Made by a program: the position numbers and the translations under genes. From Ptychodera flava (taxonomy: Eukaryota > Hemichordata > Enteropneusta > Ptychoderidae), in NCBI RefSeq assembly GCF_041260155.1, contig NW_027248375.1:186001-250000 (forward strand): a DNA stretch of 64,000 bases, written 5' to 3'. Numbering within the stretch: position 1 is the stretch's first letter; each line of letters begins with the position of its first letter. This document shows positions 36,501 to 47,333 of this stretch, piece after piece. A model generated the notes under the pieces. That model was not told where the DNA came from and searched no databases. It saw only the letters and a program-made list of their open reading frames with translations.

Positions 36501-38560
36501 AGAATGAATTTCGTGAGTTATTCGACAATTACATGCGCAACATTTGTAATATGAACTCTTTCTATCTGTCATACATCTCACCTGTTGTAAAATGCCCGAC
36601 AGATCCTCAGCCAATGACTCGATCTTCGACGTCAGTCTATGAAAATCGCCGTACAATCTTAATTCTTCGCAGGCTGTAGACAACCACAGCGGATTTCCTG
36701 ACTCGGCTTTGCCTACCAGTTTTGCCATTTGCTCCTTGTCAAGTTTCTTGTTGTATTCAGCCAGTATCTTGGCAGCGATCTCTCCACGGATACCCGATGG
36801 CAGTGGGTCGACAGCCAATTCTAATGGTTTCTTCTCGCGAGATCTCAGGGTGTATAGGTAAGGGCCATCCAATGTACTAATGACAATACGCAAGTTCTTC
36901 TCTAGTTGCATCGGTAACCATCTCATCTTATATGACTCGCCTTTAAGAAAGATAGAAAATCGAGTGACACGAACGGAACTAATTTGGGTTTATTTGTTAG
37001 TGTAGAAATGTTGGTTCAATCTGCAAATATTATGCCCATTGGTTTTCCTTCTTTGCGAGAAACTTGTTTTATGGGTAATTTACAATATCGCAACTTTCAG
37101 CTACAGGGCACCTTACACTTTTAATAAATGAATTTGAACAATCAAAAGATCCAATTCTCCGAAATTAGTTCAAATCGTTTACACTGTTTTCTTCCAAGAC
37201 TTTGGAAAAAATCACACAGAAAAACTTTTGAAGGAATAGACAATGTTATCTTTACCATCATCATCCATTTGATTAACCGCGTCGATGAATAAAACGGTCT
37301 TCTGTCCAGCGCTTGTTTTACTGTACACATTTGTCATGCTACGAATGATTTCATCTAAATCGACGGGTGCCGGTTCCGAACGAGGCATCAGCTCACCCCA
37401 AATGCGAGACAAGAGTCGATGTAAATTGGTTGAACCAGGTGTGGCGCCAACAAAGTGATAAAATACCTGCAGCGGGAGTAGATAAGAAAATGTAGAGTCA
37501 ATGCCAACAGAAATTCTAAGAGACACCGTAAACAGTAAGATTGTGTTTGTATAATTCAGAACGAAACTTTTCAATTTACTTTTACTAAAATGTGGATTGA
37601 AAAAATACATTCTCTTTTTCTTGTATATTTTTATTTTGCGACTTAGTTTTTCTCGCGTTTTTTTCCATACAGGCCCTGATAGAAAGTTGCATGTTGTAAA
37701 AGTGACATAGCCTCAAAGTGTGAATAATTAAATAAGTGCATATGAATATTGTAATGTGGAGACTGTATCAAGAGCAAAATCAGAAAAAATGTCATAATAA
37801 ACTTAAATAACATACAATAAGCTAGATCACATATCGTGTGACTTACATACAACTCACCTTGTACTTTGATGTTTGCACGTATTTCTGAGCCATATAGGCC
37901 ACAATAGCACTTTTACCCGCCCCAGGTTTGCCAATGAGAACCAATGGTACATTTGACGAAGATGACTCAATGTAGTTTGTAATTGCTTTGACATGCTCGT
38001 CCCTTCCGAGTAAAACCTGCGGACATGAATCACAGGTGATATTGACACTGTAAGAGTCTACGTATTTTGCTCCATGTGAAATATATCTCGAGCAAAATTG
38101 ACCTTTCAGTTATCATGGAAGAAGTGAATTATAATTACTCGCTTCGATCTTAGTCAGGTAAACATAAGCTTATTTTTGTAATATACAGAGCAGTGTGCAA
38201 CAGGATCCGTCTTCGAAAAAAATTGAAAACGGTCACATAGGATCATTATTCGTGCGGAAGCGGTGGGTATTGTGAATTGAGGTGTCCAAATAAGCAATCA
38301 GCGTTGCATTGTGACTTTCTCTTGAAAAATAATAACTGTACGCAGCCTTTGATAATGTGTTCATTTTGTTCTACAAACGAGAAAATATTCAAGTTCTTGT
38401 CAAAAGTTGTTGAAAGATATGTATCAACTTTACCAACACAAAGCCTAATGTACATATGAATACCTTTTTGGCTAGGACTGAGTTAGATATATTTGTGATG
38501 TCTTTCTTTTTACTCAAAAACTCAGACACTTGTCAAAATTATGCATTTAACACACACAAC

Positions 38561-38593
<33 letters not shown>

Positions 38594-40374
38594 AGATACA
38601 CACATAGGCCATATTGACATGCTGGAAACTTTTTATTAGACAATAGTTTTTTTGGGTTAGATCAAGTGACTTTTTTGTGCATAGAAAACAAAATTACTTG
38701 AATCAATTTAATCATCCGCCAATGGAGCGTTAACATTGAATATATAGATTTATCGAGGAAAATACATTCAAGAGGCAGATTGTAATGATGAAAAAATCAA
38801 AACAAAATAACTTTTTTGATACATTTTCTTCGTTTTTTTCCTTTAAATTTTGCCTGGCATATACGTTTACTAGGATTACCCCTGCTCATATTGTATTTGA
38901 AAATCAAAAACGAATTTGTCTTTAACGATTTCTAGTAATTACGTACATTGTCTCTGGACTTATACTTAACTACAAATCATAGATCATTGGGAATGTCAAG
39001 TATAACTCGATTATATATAACAAGAACTGCCGCCGCTACAGCGAGCTCTTTGGGTACGGCTTGACTTTTGATAATCCACAAAATCCAGACTTACCTGAGA
39101 TCGACTTGTCATGAATATTTCGTGTTCAGCCTTCATAACTTCCGTCATGTCCTCGGCGTCGTGGAGTTTATCTGTTGGATACTGACGAGCCAGTGCGTCT
39201 TTAAAATGATCAAGGACTTGATCACCAAAATCCGTAAGACCTGTAGGAGAGACAGCGTACTGGTAAGTAACAACGAACTGAGAAGGATGACCTTCATCAC
39301 GTATGAAGCAGAAATTGCTAAATCTATGAAAAAGTGTAAGCAGTCAGATGTATTCTAAAAGATATCGTTATAATGCTAAAATTACGAAGTCGTTCTGCAA
39401 TAGATATTCTTGAATACAAAATGCGAGTGGTTCTCCAACATTAGGAAGTGTCGTGCAAAATTGTCGAAAGTCAGTCTTTCGTCGTCAGATCATGTCACGG
39501 TTGCAACACCGCCCCCAGTCGGTGGTGACAACTTACATGTAACAATGCTTTAGGTACTGTGTGTGTCAGATGCAATCTGTTTAGAAAGCTACCTAATCTA
39601 GCAAAAGTGTGAGTGCTTGTATAAGTTTGACTTTATTAATGTAATGTTAGTCTATCGGTTGACAGTTGGGTATATCATCAGGACATAGGCACTTTAAAAA
39701 GTCACTAACACATGAAAGACTATACACAGTCATTTGAGCGATTCATTGAGGTACGTAAAAATCTATGAAACAAAAATATTTTCAAGGAAATTGATTTATT
39801 AGTATCATAAAATCTATAAACATTGCGTCTTTTTCGTCAGCACATTTCCATTTTAGCAGAACCAATTTTTTACTTCCGAATTGATAATTTCATTCATTTT
39901 AAACACAGTGACGTACTTTATTGACCGTAAAATGATCAACAATACCCAACGCTATAAATTCAGCAACAACTAACCGTACCTTGAAGTCTTACTTTACCGT
40001 CATCACCAACTCCGTCCATTTTGCATCTATACTCCATTGTCCTATCAGGAAAATTATCTTTAATCATTGTCTTCATTTGAGAAATTGACTTCTTGGCATG
40101 CTCGTTCTCGTCCACAAAATTCTTGCGAATTGTTTCGTCGTGCATGTCTTCAAGAAATGAAGGGTTTCTAAAGAAGAACACGGCCTAAATGTGAAGATGA
40201 AATAAATATCATTATGAAAATCAATCATACACAAGACAATTAAGGAAGCCAATAATATATGAAATTCAAATCAATGTTTCTGAGCCGTACAAACGGCTGT
40301 GAGTAACCTCTATCATGTGGATTAAATCTCAATGCCCGTTTAAAGTTTATTCCGTTATTTTCACCACTTCTATG

Positions 40375-40442
<68 letters not shown>

Positions 40443-40804
40443 ACGGAATATATGGTTGGGACGTACCATTATATTGTGTTTCTTGATGATTGAAATTTGA
40501 TAAACAGAATATAACATTTGGTGGCGACATTTTGAAATCAACTCGAGAGTGTTTGTTTTAACAGCGTAGATTTGTCAACATTGATAATGAGTAACTCGAT
40601 GTTTTGTCAATAATTGACCATGATACGTCAAAGACCTGATCCTTTCAAATTTCAACACCGCCTACAACACAACATAATGATAGGCCCCAACCATATAAAA
40701 GTGACTGTTTTGGCAAGAGACGCATTAGTCTGTCTGACGATTGCAGGATTCATGAAACTTAAGTAACAGATACTTTGTTACTTTGTACTTTAAGTAATTT
40801 ATGT

Positions 40805-40867
<63 letters not shown>

Positions 40868-43800
40868 ATAATGAGTAATACTGACTAATTTATATTGAGA
40901 TAAAGGTGACAAATAGCCTGCCCTTTCAACTTCTTTAATCGCTGTGACAAATATGTATGCGAATTCAGAGTTGTTCTATCGTTCTCATTCAACAGACGTT
41001 ACCAGAGTTGGGTTTACACAGGGCAAACGTTAATGACACCGTATATAGAGTTTTATTCGTGGACAACGACAAGCTACCGAAGCTACGATACTTGTATTAA
41101 AGCGAGAGTAAGCGAGGGGACAACATTTCACCTTCAATATGGTAAATAATACTTACATTAGGGTTACTTTCTCTGTACGCACCATGTTGAATTTCCATGC
41201 CTGTTATAGACATTCCCGCCAACCAGTTATATCTGAAGAGGATTTAATAGAAAGTTTTAGCAAAAAAAACCGACTTGTAAAGATATTTCATTTTTAACGT
41301 TTATAACTTATGCTATATAAGCATTCCATTACACTATTGTGATCTTTTGCACCATCATTTTGTGACAGAAGTTTCATATGAAAAGTCGTACGTACCACGG
41401 ACAAAGCAACGTTTTCAACACGGTTGCATTCATAACAATTTACCATGATTTAAAAGATACGTTCACAAGCTCGGTAACATGTCTAATGTTGATCTTCATT
41501 TTTTTACTATGGTTTGTTAGTGAAATTCAAAAGTAGCAAATGGTTCAGGCAAACAAAATAGTTTATATGCCAATGCTGACGAATTCGATCTAAGAATTGC
41601 CATGAAACACGCGGAAGTATCACCTTATTCTGATGTCTTCTGGTACTTCGTTAATGGAAGGAACCCAGCCGTAGCGTTCTGACAGTAGATTCAGAAAGTA
41701 GGGGCATTGGTTCTCCTCTTTACACCTGTATTTGTACAATATCAAACAGTATCAATATCAGATAGTATCAATATCAAATAATATCAATATCAGAAACTAT
41801 CAATATCAGACAGTATCAATATCAGACAATATCGATTGATGGTATTAATGTCAAACAGTATCAATATCAGACAGTATCAATATTAAACCCGGTCCGTATC
41901 AATATTAAACAGTATCAATATCAGATCGTATCCATATCAGACAGTATCAATATTGTGGTATAAATATGAAACAGTGTCGATAGAAGATAGTATCAACATG
42001 AAGCAGTATCATTATTAGATAGTATGGATATGAAACTATCAGTATTAGACAGTATCAATATCAGACAGTATCAATATCAGACAGTATCAACATGAAGCAG
42101 TATCATTATTAGATAGTATCGATATGAAACTATCAGTATTAGACAGTATCAATATCAGACAGTATCAATATCAGACAGTATCAACATGAAGCAGTATCAT
42201 TATTAGATAGTATCGATATGAAACTATCAGTATTAGACAGTATCAATATCAGACAGTATCAATATCAGACAGTATCAACATGAAGCAGTATCATTATTAG
42301 ATAGTATCGATATGAAACTATCAGTATTAGACGGTATCAATATCAAACAGCATCAATACCAGACGCCATATGAATACCAAACTTTAGGTTCAGGTCAACA
42401 TGAAAATTCTGTTTTACCCTTCTGTCTCTATCCACATTACTATCTCAGTCTGCCCCTTCCCCATATTGCCATCTGATCTGTTTCGGGGATGTTCTCTAAG
42501 GGTTTGGAATTCAATTTTCACACCGCAATAATTTAAGAAGGATGGGACGTGTTTGAGTTTTCCATCCCATGATTTCTAAAGCATTTGCACTACACCCTCT
42601 GCCGACTTCAAAAGATTGATAGTCTCATCTGAGAGGAACGAACGTCTGAGACTTCAACAACCGTAACTTTGTATGTATATGCTGTAACTTTTGTTCTATT
42701 TGTATGAAGTTTCGTGCTGTATTTCTAAAATCATGTTGAAATACATTATGTTCATTTTTTGACTGTGCAGCCTGTGTACTTTGTGTATGTAGCGTCAAAT
42801 TTTCGTGTTGAGATCTGAATTGTAACGCGGTTTCACATTTTTTCACATGGAATTCACTCGCCGAATGTAACAGGGCACATTGAACTTAGTATTCTAAACT
42901 GGTCAAATACTTTGTATTTCAACGTACTTTAGTTAGGGGGAATAGACTCGAAATAATGGCGATAATAATCAGTTGATAAAGAAATTGCACATAACAGTTA
43001 CCTGTCAATCTCTGAGAGACATGTCTGTATAGTGGATGCTGTCGTTGAATCTTTTGGTATACCCCAGCGGAGGTCGCACTCAATCAGTCTCAATTTCCGT
43101 GGGTCACACCATTCCCTGAGTTTTGGGAAAACTCTCTTCACCAGGTGCTCTCTCTCGGCGTGCATGTCACTGAATGTGCTGCTGACAAACAGACGAATGG
43201 TCTTCCAGCCTCGTCTCTGCAACAAGAGGATGTAGTTTATTTCACATGTTGGATGACGGAAATTTTAAATCAGGCGTCTGCACAAGACCTTGTGTCAATC
43301 ATTTAAGGCAGAATGCCCACATTTGGACTCTCAATTTTTTCAATATTTTACTGACCTACCGCTTCGAATTCTAGGGCCTCATTTTAAAGCTCTCGGAGTG
43401 AGAACGAATTTCACTGTCTTGGTTTCTCAAATAGCTAAAGTTTATTTTTCCTTATGGGATGGTGGCCGTTTGAAATTTCAAAAATCGCTAAATGTCTGGT
43501 ATAATTTGTTTATAATGTATAAAACTGCATGGTGACCTTGGTTTAAAATGTCATTGAAGGAAAACTGAGCAAAAAATTTAAGTCTTTCACTTTCGAGGCA
43601 CATACCAGCCAGCTTAATGTTGATAGTTAAAGGACAACGTAGGATGTAAAACTATTACTTTGGTATGTACACCCCATAAATATTCTCTAAGTTAGTGTAA
43701 AATGCCAAGAAAGAACCCCTAGTTCGTTACATTTGTAGTCGGGCTATACTACATCTGTCGCTTTGATAAACTCAGCTCCTATCGGTATTTTTATACCTAG

Positions 43801-44545
43801 ATTTCAAAAGTCAAAACAGCGTTATTTCAGCTGACATCTATTTATTCCAGGTTTTCAATACCAGCTGTATATTTTTGTCAAAATACATTTATCTGCAGGA
43901 CATACATGGATACTTACCACCTGTTATAATATTGCTAATATTTCGATATGGAAAGAAGTCATAAAATTTCAACGAGAAAATATTTCGGACTTTTACAGCG
44001 ACCAAGATAGAATAAAGGACGTTGACCTCTCTCTAAACAGTGGCCCGGGGACATCGCGATCGCCATTGACTCGCTTCTCCTGTCTATTGTTTAATAGCTG
44101 TCACTAACACGCCAGCGAGCTGTCACAGTATTTGCAGTAGCGTTAGTAACCTGTTGTATTTTAACGTGGGCCCCAAGCATTCTGTTCAAATATAATCATA
44201 CATACGTTTTATAAATATAACCTGACCTGACTTCATGTTCAGACATTTAAAGGGATCGCCTATGCTCCTATGACGATGGTCTCTACTACCTCCATGCTGT
44301 GACAAAGCAGACAGAGCTGAGCTGGTCACATTCTGCACAGCTATAGAATCATTGAATAGAATGCTTACCTCTTTCATGACTTGCAATACTTTATCTGCTC
44401 CCTTTTCAATACGAAATTTGACCGCTTCACACCACCATTCGTTGTTTGTCACTACTACCGCGGCTGCATACGAAGGTGTCGCCACTCTTGACCCGTCCAT
44501 CTCGTTCACGGGAGTTGACTCCGAACCCGAACACCCGTTACCCAT
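30199..44545 (-). CDS. STAND NTPase, DUF4062-NACHT-TPR, TTC41/NPHP3-like (16 exons)
   Basis: Sixteen exons join in phase to 3222 coding bases, 1073 residues. Order: a 108-residue low-complexity N-terminus starting MGNGCS; DUF4062 (about 110-235, RLFVSSTFSDMHAEREHL and FFLNLLSERYGWVP-type strands); a linker; NACHT (about 357-560) with Walker A GKPGAGKS at 385-392 and Walker B TVLFIDAVNQ with Asp 471; a winged-helix-like segment (about 600-726); helical TPR-like repeats (about 727-1073). This is the architecture of nephrocystin-3, TTC41 and Dictyostelium DDB_G0287407-type proteins, thought to be nucleotide-switched scaffolds. It is shorter than vertebrate NPHP3 (about 1330 aa). G2 and S6 fit N-myristoylation and Cys5 could be palmitoylated; NPHP3 is known to be myristoylated. 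Introns hold several MITEs. One donor (exon 11) is weak. The exact orthologue is not settled. Confidence 0.9.
30879..31062 (-). CDS. STAND NTPase exon 15, TPR
   Basis: 184 bases, acceptor TTGACAG, donor GATTCTA|GTAAGT. Encodes GQFYLYCGYFLSENYYEKAK and KRGLAQALYMHAEKFQYD, helical pairs of TPR type. Confidence 0.88.
31487..32268. mobile_element. TTAA-flanked element in intron 14, 782 bp
   Basis: The left end TTAA+GGTAAAGGGCGACGAATT is mirrored by the right end (minus strand) TTAA+GGTGAAGTACTACGAATT. The interior contains two diverged direct repeats with GCGTGGTGACNCCC and AAAATGACACCA. Non-coding. Lies between exons 14 and 15. Confidence 0.7.
32439..32451. repeat. Poly-C run
   Basis: About 13 consecutive C in intron 14. 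Similar homopolymer runs lie near 53791 (G) and 59932 (C) and are likely length-variable. Confidence 0.9.
32891..32973 (-). CDS. STAND NTPase exon 14, TPR
   Basis: 83 bases, acceptor TTTGCAG, donor TTAGAG|GTACGT. Encodes IKFVYGSHPGYRKCCRLGSE. Short exon supported by phase on both sides and good splice sites. Confidence 0.82.
33269..33464 (-). CDS. STAND NTPase exon 13, TPR
   Basis: 196 bases, donor GATGAAG|GTAGGC (phase 1). Encodes LTDIGQYDAARQKLGEAIEF, a clear TPR helix pair. The acceptor could be GTAG at 33465 or CAG six bases later, both in frame, adding or dropping two residues. Confidence 0.88.
34327..34558 (-). CDS. STAND NTPase exon 12, first TPR region
   Basis: 232 bases after CTTGCAG, ending CCTAATGAG|GTGAAC in phase 0. 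Encodes KDTERRAEEFPYHLD, the conserved 'RAEELPYHL' entry to the TPR region, followed by MRYWRLVGGYDLAAKLYGD. Confidence 0.9.
34949..35133 (-). CDS. STAND NTPase exon 11
   Basis: 185 bases starting WALVYLGLKRFLRPC and including RLDFYHRSISKAV and HKRLADYFNR. The stronger-looking donor AGAG|GTGGGT at 34953 would end in phase 1 and lead to a stop in exon 12. The frame-compatible donor is the weaker GTGG|GTGGTC used here. Confidence 0.8.
35237..35590 (+). repeat. TTTAAGGTAGAATGCC repeat, intron 10 copy
   Basis: Shares TTTAAGGNAGAATGCC, GGACTCTCAA, CATTTGAAATTT-like and TAAGTCTNNCACTTT.GAGGC with 43302-43610, and the first parts with 1631-1835. Interspersed repeat of unknown class. Confidence 0.65.
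35774..35971 (-). CDS. STAND NTPase exon 10, winged-helix-like
   Basis: 198 bases, phase 0 at both ends. Encodes VRATVCLLECSKHGLLENEL, resembling the winged-helix segment after NACHT in this family (short helices, 'GLLE.EL..LL'). Confidence 0.9.
36582..36940 (-). CDS. STAND NTPase exon 9, NACHT C-terminal part
   Basis: 359 bases, acceptor TTAAAG, donor CAACAG|GTGAGA. Encodes MRWLPMQLEKNLRIVISTLD (sensor strand), then PLELAVDPLP, LDKEQMAKLV and GNPLWLSTACEELR, typical of the NACHT helical lid where the NPLWL block is conserved. Confidence 0.93.
36966..37181. mobile_element. ACGATTGGAACTAATTT-family MITE in intron 8
   Basis: Diverged termini (CACGAACGGAACTAATTTGG and, reversed, AACGATTTGAACTAATTTCG) bound about 215 bp. 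The interior aligns with the element at 48587, for example ACTTGTTTTATGGGTAATTT against ACTTGTTTTTATGAGTAATTT. Confidence 0.75.
37256..37466 (-). CDS. STAND NTPase exon 8, NACHT Walker B
   Basis: 211 bases, acceptor CTGCAG, donor GATG|GTAAAG (phase 1). Starts VFYHFVGATPGSTNLHRLLS, then TVLFIDAVNQMDDD, where the Asp after FI is the Walker B acid. Confidence 0.93.
37858..38016 (-). CDS. STAND NTPase exon 7, NACHT Walker A
   Basis: 159 bases, phase 0 at both ends (CCGCAG|GTTTTA, TACAAG|GTGAGT). Encodes VLLGRDEHVKAI and PLVLIGKPGAGKSAIVAYMA. The P-loop Lys and Ser needed for nucleotide binding are present. Confidence 0.93.
38551..38589. repeat. (CA)n microsatellite
   Basis: About 35 bp of CA in intron 6 of the STAND NTPase. 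Confidence 0.9.
39095..39240 (-). CDS. STAND NTPase exon 6, linker
   Basis: 146 bases, acceptor CTACAG, donor TCTCAG|GTAAGT. Encodes LTDFGDQVLDHFKDAL and then EHEIFMTSRSQ, which leads directly into the NACHT domain. Confidence 0.9.
39980..40184 (-). CDS. STAND NTPase exon 5, linker
   Basis: 205 bases, starting AVFFFRNPSFLEDM and ending phase 1 at CAAG|GTACGG. Charged helical region (DENEHAKKSISQMKTMIKD) between DUF4062 and NACHT. Confidence 0.88.
40378..40440. repeat. (TA)n microsatellite, intron 4
   Basis: TA run with one phase break near 40430. Confidence 0.9.
40806..40865. repeat. (TA)n microsatellite, intron 4
   Basis: Second TA run in the same intron, about 370 bp from the first. Confidence 0.9.
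41157..41232 (-). CDS. STAND NTPase exon 4, DUF4062
   Basis: 76 bases, acceptor CTCTTCAG, donor CCTAAT|GTAAGT. Encodes YNWLAGMSITGMEIQHGAYR, a conserved block following the DUF4062 core. Confidence 0.9.
41624..41725 (-). CDS. STAND NTPase exon 3, DUF4062
   Basis: 102 bases. Encodes CKEENQCPYFLNLLSERYGW, typical of this family's third strand region. The acceptor TACAG lies only a few bases from the minisatellite in intron 2. The donor is ATAAG|GTGATA. Confidence 0.9.
41738..42362. repeat. Minisatellite with 94-bp higher-order repeat, intron 2
   Basis: Built from units of about 14-17 bp near AGTATCAATATCAGAC. Between about 41990 and 42330 a set of roughly six variant units (including CATGAAGCAGTATCATTATT and GATATGAAACTATCAG) repeats as a block. 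The landmark CATGAAGCAG recurs at 41997, 42091, 42185 and 42279, an exact 94-bp period with almost no differences. The rest of the array is irregular. Its low end lies about 12 bases from the exon 3 acceptor. Confidence 0.92.
43002..43216 (-). CDS. STAND NTPase exon 2, DUF4062 start
   Basis: 215 bases after TTGTTGCAG, ending GACAG|GTAACT in phase 2. Encodes RRGWKTIRLFVSSTFSDMHA, the first beta strand and helix of DUF4062, then WGIPKDSTT. The S-S-T-F-x-D-M-x-x-E-R signature is intact. Confidence 0.92.
43302..43610 (+). repeat. TTTAAGGCAGAATGCC repeat, intron 1 copy
   Basis: Second intronic copy of the interspersed repeat described at 35237, in the same orientation. Confidence 0.65.
44222..44545 (-). 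CDS. STAND NTPase exon 1 (MGNGCS start)
   Basis: 108 codons, phase 0 end. The first ATG has a strong context (AAA ATG G). Upstream the same frame is open to a GTG at 44590, which is not a plausible start. The donor is TCAGGTCAG|GTTATA; an alternative GT five bases earlier would break the frame. The N-terminus carries Gly2, Cys5 and Ser6. The rest is Ser/Thr-rich, then a helical segment containing two Trp (NNEWWCEAVKF). Confidence 0.8.
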
Positions 44546-46556
44546 TTTACTGTCGCCGATCTGACCGCAAGATTGAACGCTTAAAACCACCTATTGCTTC
44601 CTTACGCGATCGAACAGCCTAGGCTATGGTGTTATCATTATCTGGTGGTCGATGCTCTTATTATGAATGGTTAAAGGCAGAAAACGCACAGACTTATAAA
44701 GTGATTATTCTGACGTATAAAGACTTTGTGTCCTTTCGCAGGTGTGTAGCCGCAATGGTTTGTGCCGTACCGCGGCCCACGTTCACTTCCGCCTACAATT
44801 GTTTGACCTGGTTACCCAGACGACGGTCAATGTTTAGTTGCTCTATGCATTAGAAAGCCATTCAAGTCTATGATTGTTGTGTAACTAGTGCGGCGTAATG
44901 ACATATTGAATTGATGAATAACAGTTTTATTTTGTGTTTGAAAATGTGGCATTAACGAACAAATTATACTTCTTCAACCCTCATATACTTTCTGAGGAAA
45001 CCCTTCCAATTTTTGTAAATTGTATTTTTATTTACACACGTCATGAGAACATGGACGCTTTCACCCAGAGTAACCTCTGGCAAATATTCGATAATTGTTT
45101 CACTTCACGCGTGGTTTCACTTGCACTGCAGAGGGCGAACCTGCACGAGCAGACTATTGCAGCATTGGTGGTATTCATAGGAGTTGTTTGAATCTCATAG
45201 AGTTCATCTATATCGATATCTTCTCGGTGTAGTCCGAACAAATGCGAAGATCAGTCATCGCTATATTACAAAACAACAGTGAGGGGACAGTGACAAAACA
45301 TGGTGTGAATGCCACTGGTCGAATTATCAATAGCATGTGTAGTCTATAACCTGCCTGCAACATTGAGAGCTCTCAATGCACATTACGCAACTGCTTTAAA
45401 GCATTGTCACTAATGAATCAACCGCAAAGACGAGCGCATTGTGTAATGGTCACTTGCTGTAGACATGTTGCGTTATTGAAGGGCATCGACAAATTCTTGT
45501 GATCAGCATCATAAGATGAGCATTCGGTGGATTTGTGTGCTTAAACTCGAATTAAGCGAAGAATCTGATAATTATCGGTTACATAATCACAAAATTTAGT
45601 TATTGTCTACACTGATGATACCTACGTATTTCACAAAATGACCTTCCATAATTAGTTTAACTCAACAACAAGCAAAATTTATGAGATGTTTCATAGAAGG
45701 CGGAAAAATCCCATACAATGAGACCACCAAATATAAATAATACAGTCCTCGCATAGGATATTTTCCGGCCCTTCCTGAGGCTGGTCCAATAACATAATGG
45801 ACAATGCAATATATTATGAATGACTAACAAAACACGTCAAATTTATCCAATCTTAGAGTTTTTGAATAAATGAACTGTAGGCCTACATGCACACAATTAT
45901 ATGACAAACACTTATTGCAAGTGCGCAATCTATTTATTTGCTGTGTATTATATTTTCACTGCACATTGAAGTTGTATTGACCAGCAATATTACCCAACAT
46001 ATTTATAAAAATACTCCATTACATTCATTTGGTCACTGAGTTTGTCGTTTGTCGAGTTTTGCTGTATTTTAGTCTTAGTCAGACTCTCGTGTAAAGTGTT
46101 CATTTTATGTTTTGTCTTCATGTGTCTAATGCTACACGACAGATTAGCGGTAAAATCAAACACTTGCAGAACGCAGTTCCCATGGCAACTAGTCAAGGAC
46201 ATCTAGTAACGTTCATCTCCACGACAATTTACATGAGCTAGCAAAAATCGGTCTTGCAAATGCAAATCCACAGTGCCATGTCTTATCTCTACATAATTTA
46301 TGTACTGCAAAACGGGTACCCGTAAACCTACTTCTGAGCAACAACGATTTTGAAGAGAAGCGCAACCACATTGCACGTTAAACTCGGCGAACTGTGACCT
46401 TACACAACTACTGACAATCTCAGTCGTTTGCTTTGTCCACTATTGTGAAACAAAGATCTCAGTCAGGCAATGGCGTATTTGATCCTATTTTAACAAGAAA
46501 GGTTTCATATTGATGGTAGACAGATGTTGCAACTCCTGACCTAGAAACAACCTCAC
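44546..46556. other. Upstream of STAND NTPase exon 1
   Basis: Presumed promoter and 5' flank of the MGNGCS transcript, and intron of the transcript from the upstream exon. Open frames on both strands near 44626-45241 show no domains. No core-promoter element was recognised. Confidence 0.45.
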
Positions 46557-46613
46557 CTGGAGGGCAAACTCTGTCGAGTGATTTTCGATAAAGCTCCACC
46601 CGATGCGAGCCAT
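46557..46613 (-). CDS. Candidate alternative first exon of the STAND NTPase
   Basis: ATG with A at -3 and G at +4 opens 19 codons (MARIGWSFIENHSTEFALQ) that end in phase 0 at CTCCAG|GTGAGG, a near-consensus donor. Exon 2 of the STAND NTPase starts in phase 0, so direct splicing gives a short N-terminus before RRGWKTIRLF without Gly2. It could also splice to in-frame AG sites just upstream of MGNGCS. It might instead belong to an unrelated transcript. No other downstream exon on this strand competes. Confidence 0.5.
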
Positions 46614-47333
46614 TGTATTTTATCTCATTAAATGCTGTAGTAAAGCATTATACGGGAATCTAGAATGAACAAAAATACTATGCAGTTTAAATATTTAAAA
46701 GGAAATGGTTCACACTATTTTATGTTTAACATTGCAGAAAGTCTCAGGCAGTGTTACTACTGTGCTCAATTTCCTTGTAATAGCGCTGATCTCAAATGAC
46801 GTCATTTATAAATATTTGTCCGCATATTCCGCATAAACGACAAAAATAAAACCTGCCATTGTTACAGAGGCTACTAAAAGTCACAGTAATTCTTATGAAT
46901 TTATGACTCAGACGATAAGCTGCAATGACAGCCGACCATGCAACAACGAAATTTGTCCGAATTTCAGGCAGCCTTGTCCGATGTCGTGCGCGTGCAGCTA
47001 TATTTAGTAACACACCTGAAATCGCGATCAACGCTATTCTTTTGATTTTTGCAATTGTGAGACATCATCAAGGACTAAGCATATTAATTGCACTGCACTC
47101 ATTGAAAGTAGGACTGAATATACCTAAAAGTCATGATTATCTCAGATATCGCTAAGAGACTTCGTAAACCGGACTGATTAAAAATTGTGTAACAGTTTGT
47201 GATTTGCGAAATATTCAGTTTTCTACAAAGGCATGAAGCAAGTTAAGTTAACAAAGACAAATCGGATGGACGGATGATGATTTGAATACCGTTCACTAAG
47301 GCTGATAGGAAAAACGGAACTTATTGTATTAAC

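Noticed and set aside
37854..38048. 64-codon minus-strand ATG frame over the Walker A exon
   Set aside because: It is out of frame; the neighbouring frame encodes GKPGAGKS and joins the flanking exons in phase.
41738..42362. CRISPR-like array of short regular repeats
   Set aside because: Units run head to tail without unique spacers, and the setting is a eukaryotic intron.
44546..44590. Extension of STAND NTPase exon 1 to 44590
   Set aside because: The upstream start is GTG; the first ATG is at 44545 with strong context.
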